This document shows positions 7,016 to 7,810 of a stretch of DNA of 7,810 nt, in pieces (position 1 is the first letter of the stretch; each line of letters begins with the position of its first letter). Made by a program: the position numbers and the translations under genes. Under the pieces are notes generated by a model, which was not told where the DNA came from, did no database searches, and worked only from the letters and a program-made list of their open reading frames with translations. Source of the DNA: Myxococcales bacterium (GTDB lineage Bacteria; Myxococcota_A; UBA9160; JALSIO01); the NCBI GenBank assembly GCA_026989995.1, contig JALSIO010000805.1, positions 1 to 7,810 of the forward strand. The letters run 5' to 3'.

Positions 7016-7810
7016 ATGACAAGTCAGATCCACGGGTTGGAACGGGTCCTGCGGCTCGGTGCGGCGGTCGTGGCGGGGTTGGGGCTCCTCGCGGCACCCG
7101 CCGGGGCGGTGGTGACCGGCAGCCAGGCCTTCAAGTGCCAGTCGGGCCTGGCCAAGGGCTCCAAGATCTCGAACTTCGTCGAGAAGTTCGTCGGCAAGTG
7201 CGTCACGGACTACGAGAAGCGGAACCTCTTCCTGATCGGCGAGAAGGGGAAGGGGCAGGAAGCGCTCGACAAGTCGGCGGAGCTCTGCCAGAAGTTCGTC
7301 AACGACAAGGCGCTCGCGGTGGTCAACGCCGCGCTCGACACCTCGGGGTGCACGTCCAGCGGGAGCACCGACGACGACTACCTCGCGCTCGGTCTCCTCG
7401 ACGAGACGGTGGTGGGAGCCGGCACCAACGAGAAGCTGACCCGGGTGCAGGCCCTCAAGGTCGGCCTCGAGCGGGTCCAGCAGATGAACCCGGATCTCTA
7501 CCAGATCCTCGACTCGCTGGTGGACCAGGGGCCGGGCTGCCCCGCCTGCGGCCAGGTGCGCGACGGGCTCTTCGGCCGGGGCCTCGGGCCCTGCGCCAAC
7601 TACGTGTGTGGGCTCTCGAGCAACTCGAGCGTCACCATCAACGGCACCATTCCGGTGGCGGCGACGGGGACCCAGGTGATCTCGGTGTGCGACTGGGACC
7701 CGATCACCGGAAACGACTACGCGCTCTTCGGCTCTCCCGGCCGCACCTCGACGGCCTCGATCACCCTCGGAATGACGACGGTCACGGTCTGTGTGGAGGC
7801 GCAGGGGGCC
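7016..7810 (+). CDS. Secreted cysteine-rich protein of unknown function (3' partial)
   Basis: An open frame of 265 codons runs off the window end. Residues 1-31 are a clear Sec signal peptide: a charged start with Arg10 and Arg13, a hydrophobic core LGAAVVAGLGLLAAP, and a likely cleavage after AGA (29-31). The mature part has ten cysteines: 41, 62, 91, 112, 175, 178, 193, 198, 225 and 259. Two CQ...C segments of equal length (41-62 and 91-112, 20 residues between the cysteines) lie in Lys-rich, helix-like sequence and look like a loose duplication. CPAC (175-178) and two more cysteines follow. After about residue 203 the sequence becomes Thr/Ser/Val-rich and beta-like. The pattern suggests an exported, disulfide-stabilised protein of the envelope or outside. 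I do not recognise the family; it vaguely recalls Lys/Cys-rich secreted proteins common in deltaproteobacterial genomes. No heme CxxCH motif is present. It probably has its own promoter. Confidence 0.85.
   Translation, partial: MTSQIHGLERVLRLGAAVVAGLGLLAAPAGAVVTGSQAFKCQSGLAKGSKISNFVEKFVGKCVTDYEKRNLFLIGEKGKGQEALDKSAELCQKFVNDKALAVVNAALDTSGCTSSGSTDDDYLALGLLDETVVGAGTNEKLTRVQALKVGLERVQQMNPDLYQILDSLVDQGPGCPACGQVRDGLFGRGLGPCANYVCGLSSNSSVTINGTIPVAATGTQVISVCDWDPITGNDYALFGSPGRTSTASITLGMTTVTVCVEAQGA

Noticed and set aside
6804..7019. Small plus-strand open frame of 71 codons (TTG start) whose stop overlaps the start of the secreted-protein gene
   Set aside because: The ATGA overlap is tempting, but the product is Arg/Ala-rich and motif-free, there is no convincing ribosome-binding site, and it spans the hairpin-rich leader.

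Overview
The window is GC-rich bacterial DNA (by eye around 70% G+C, third codon positions almost all G or C). Every gene I can support is on the + strand. The gene content and codon use suggest an uncultured, aerobic or facultative proteobacterium-like organism, perhaps of deltaproteobacterial, myxobacterial or Binatota type. That placement is an inference; nothing here fixes the taxon.

Layout. (1) 2-148 is the C-terminal end of an acyl-CoA dehydrogenase that starts before the window. (2) 149-505 is non-coding and holds one good hairpin and a weak promoter candidate. (3) 506-4112 is a compact biotin-dependent acyl-CoA carboxylase operon: carboxyltransferase (506-2056), biotin carboxylase (2065-3585) and a BT-BCCP biotin carrier (3582-4112). 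The carrier starts at a TTG that overlaps the upstream stop as TTGA. (4) 4152-5069 is a nucleoside hydrolase. (5) 5066-6588 is a 14-helix DHA2-type MFS transporter that appears to be broken by a one-base frameshift near 5287. Its N-terminal 74 codons lie in one frame, coupled to the hydrolase stop (GTGA), and the membrane body lies in another. (6) 6589-7015 is a 427-base non-coding stretch with several hairpins and a relatively A/T-rich patch. (7) 7016 to the window end is the 5' part of a secreted, cysteine-rich protein with a clear signal peptide, which I cannot assign to a named family.

How the genes fit together. The acyl-CoA dehydrogenase oxidises acyl-CoA thioesters. The carboxylase probably converts propionyl-CoA, or a similar short acyl-CoA, to methylmalonyl-CoA, so the left half looks like fatty-acid or branched-chain amino-acid catabolism. 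The nucleoside hydrolase and transporter are packed into the same transcription unit without an obvious textbook link. The secreted protein follows a long gap and is probably a separate transcription unit.

I found no rRNA, tRNA, CRISPR array, insertion sequence or attachment site. The points most worth checking are the MFS frameshift, the split of the carboxylase alpha chain at a six-G run, the valine at the carboxyltransferase specificity position, and the cysteine-paired secreted protein.
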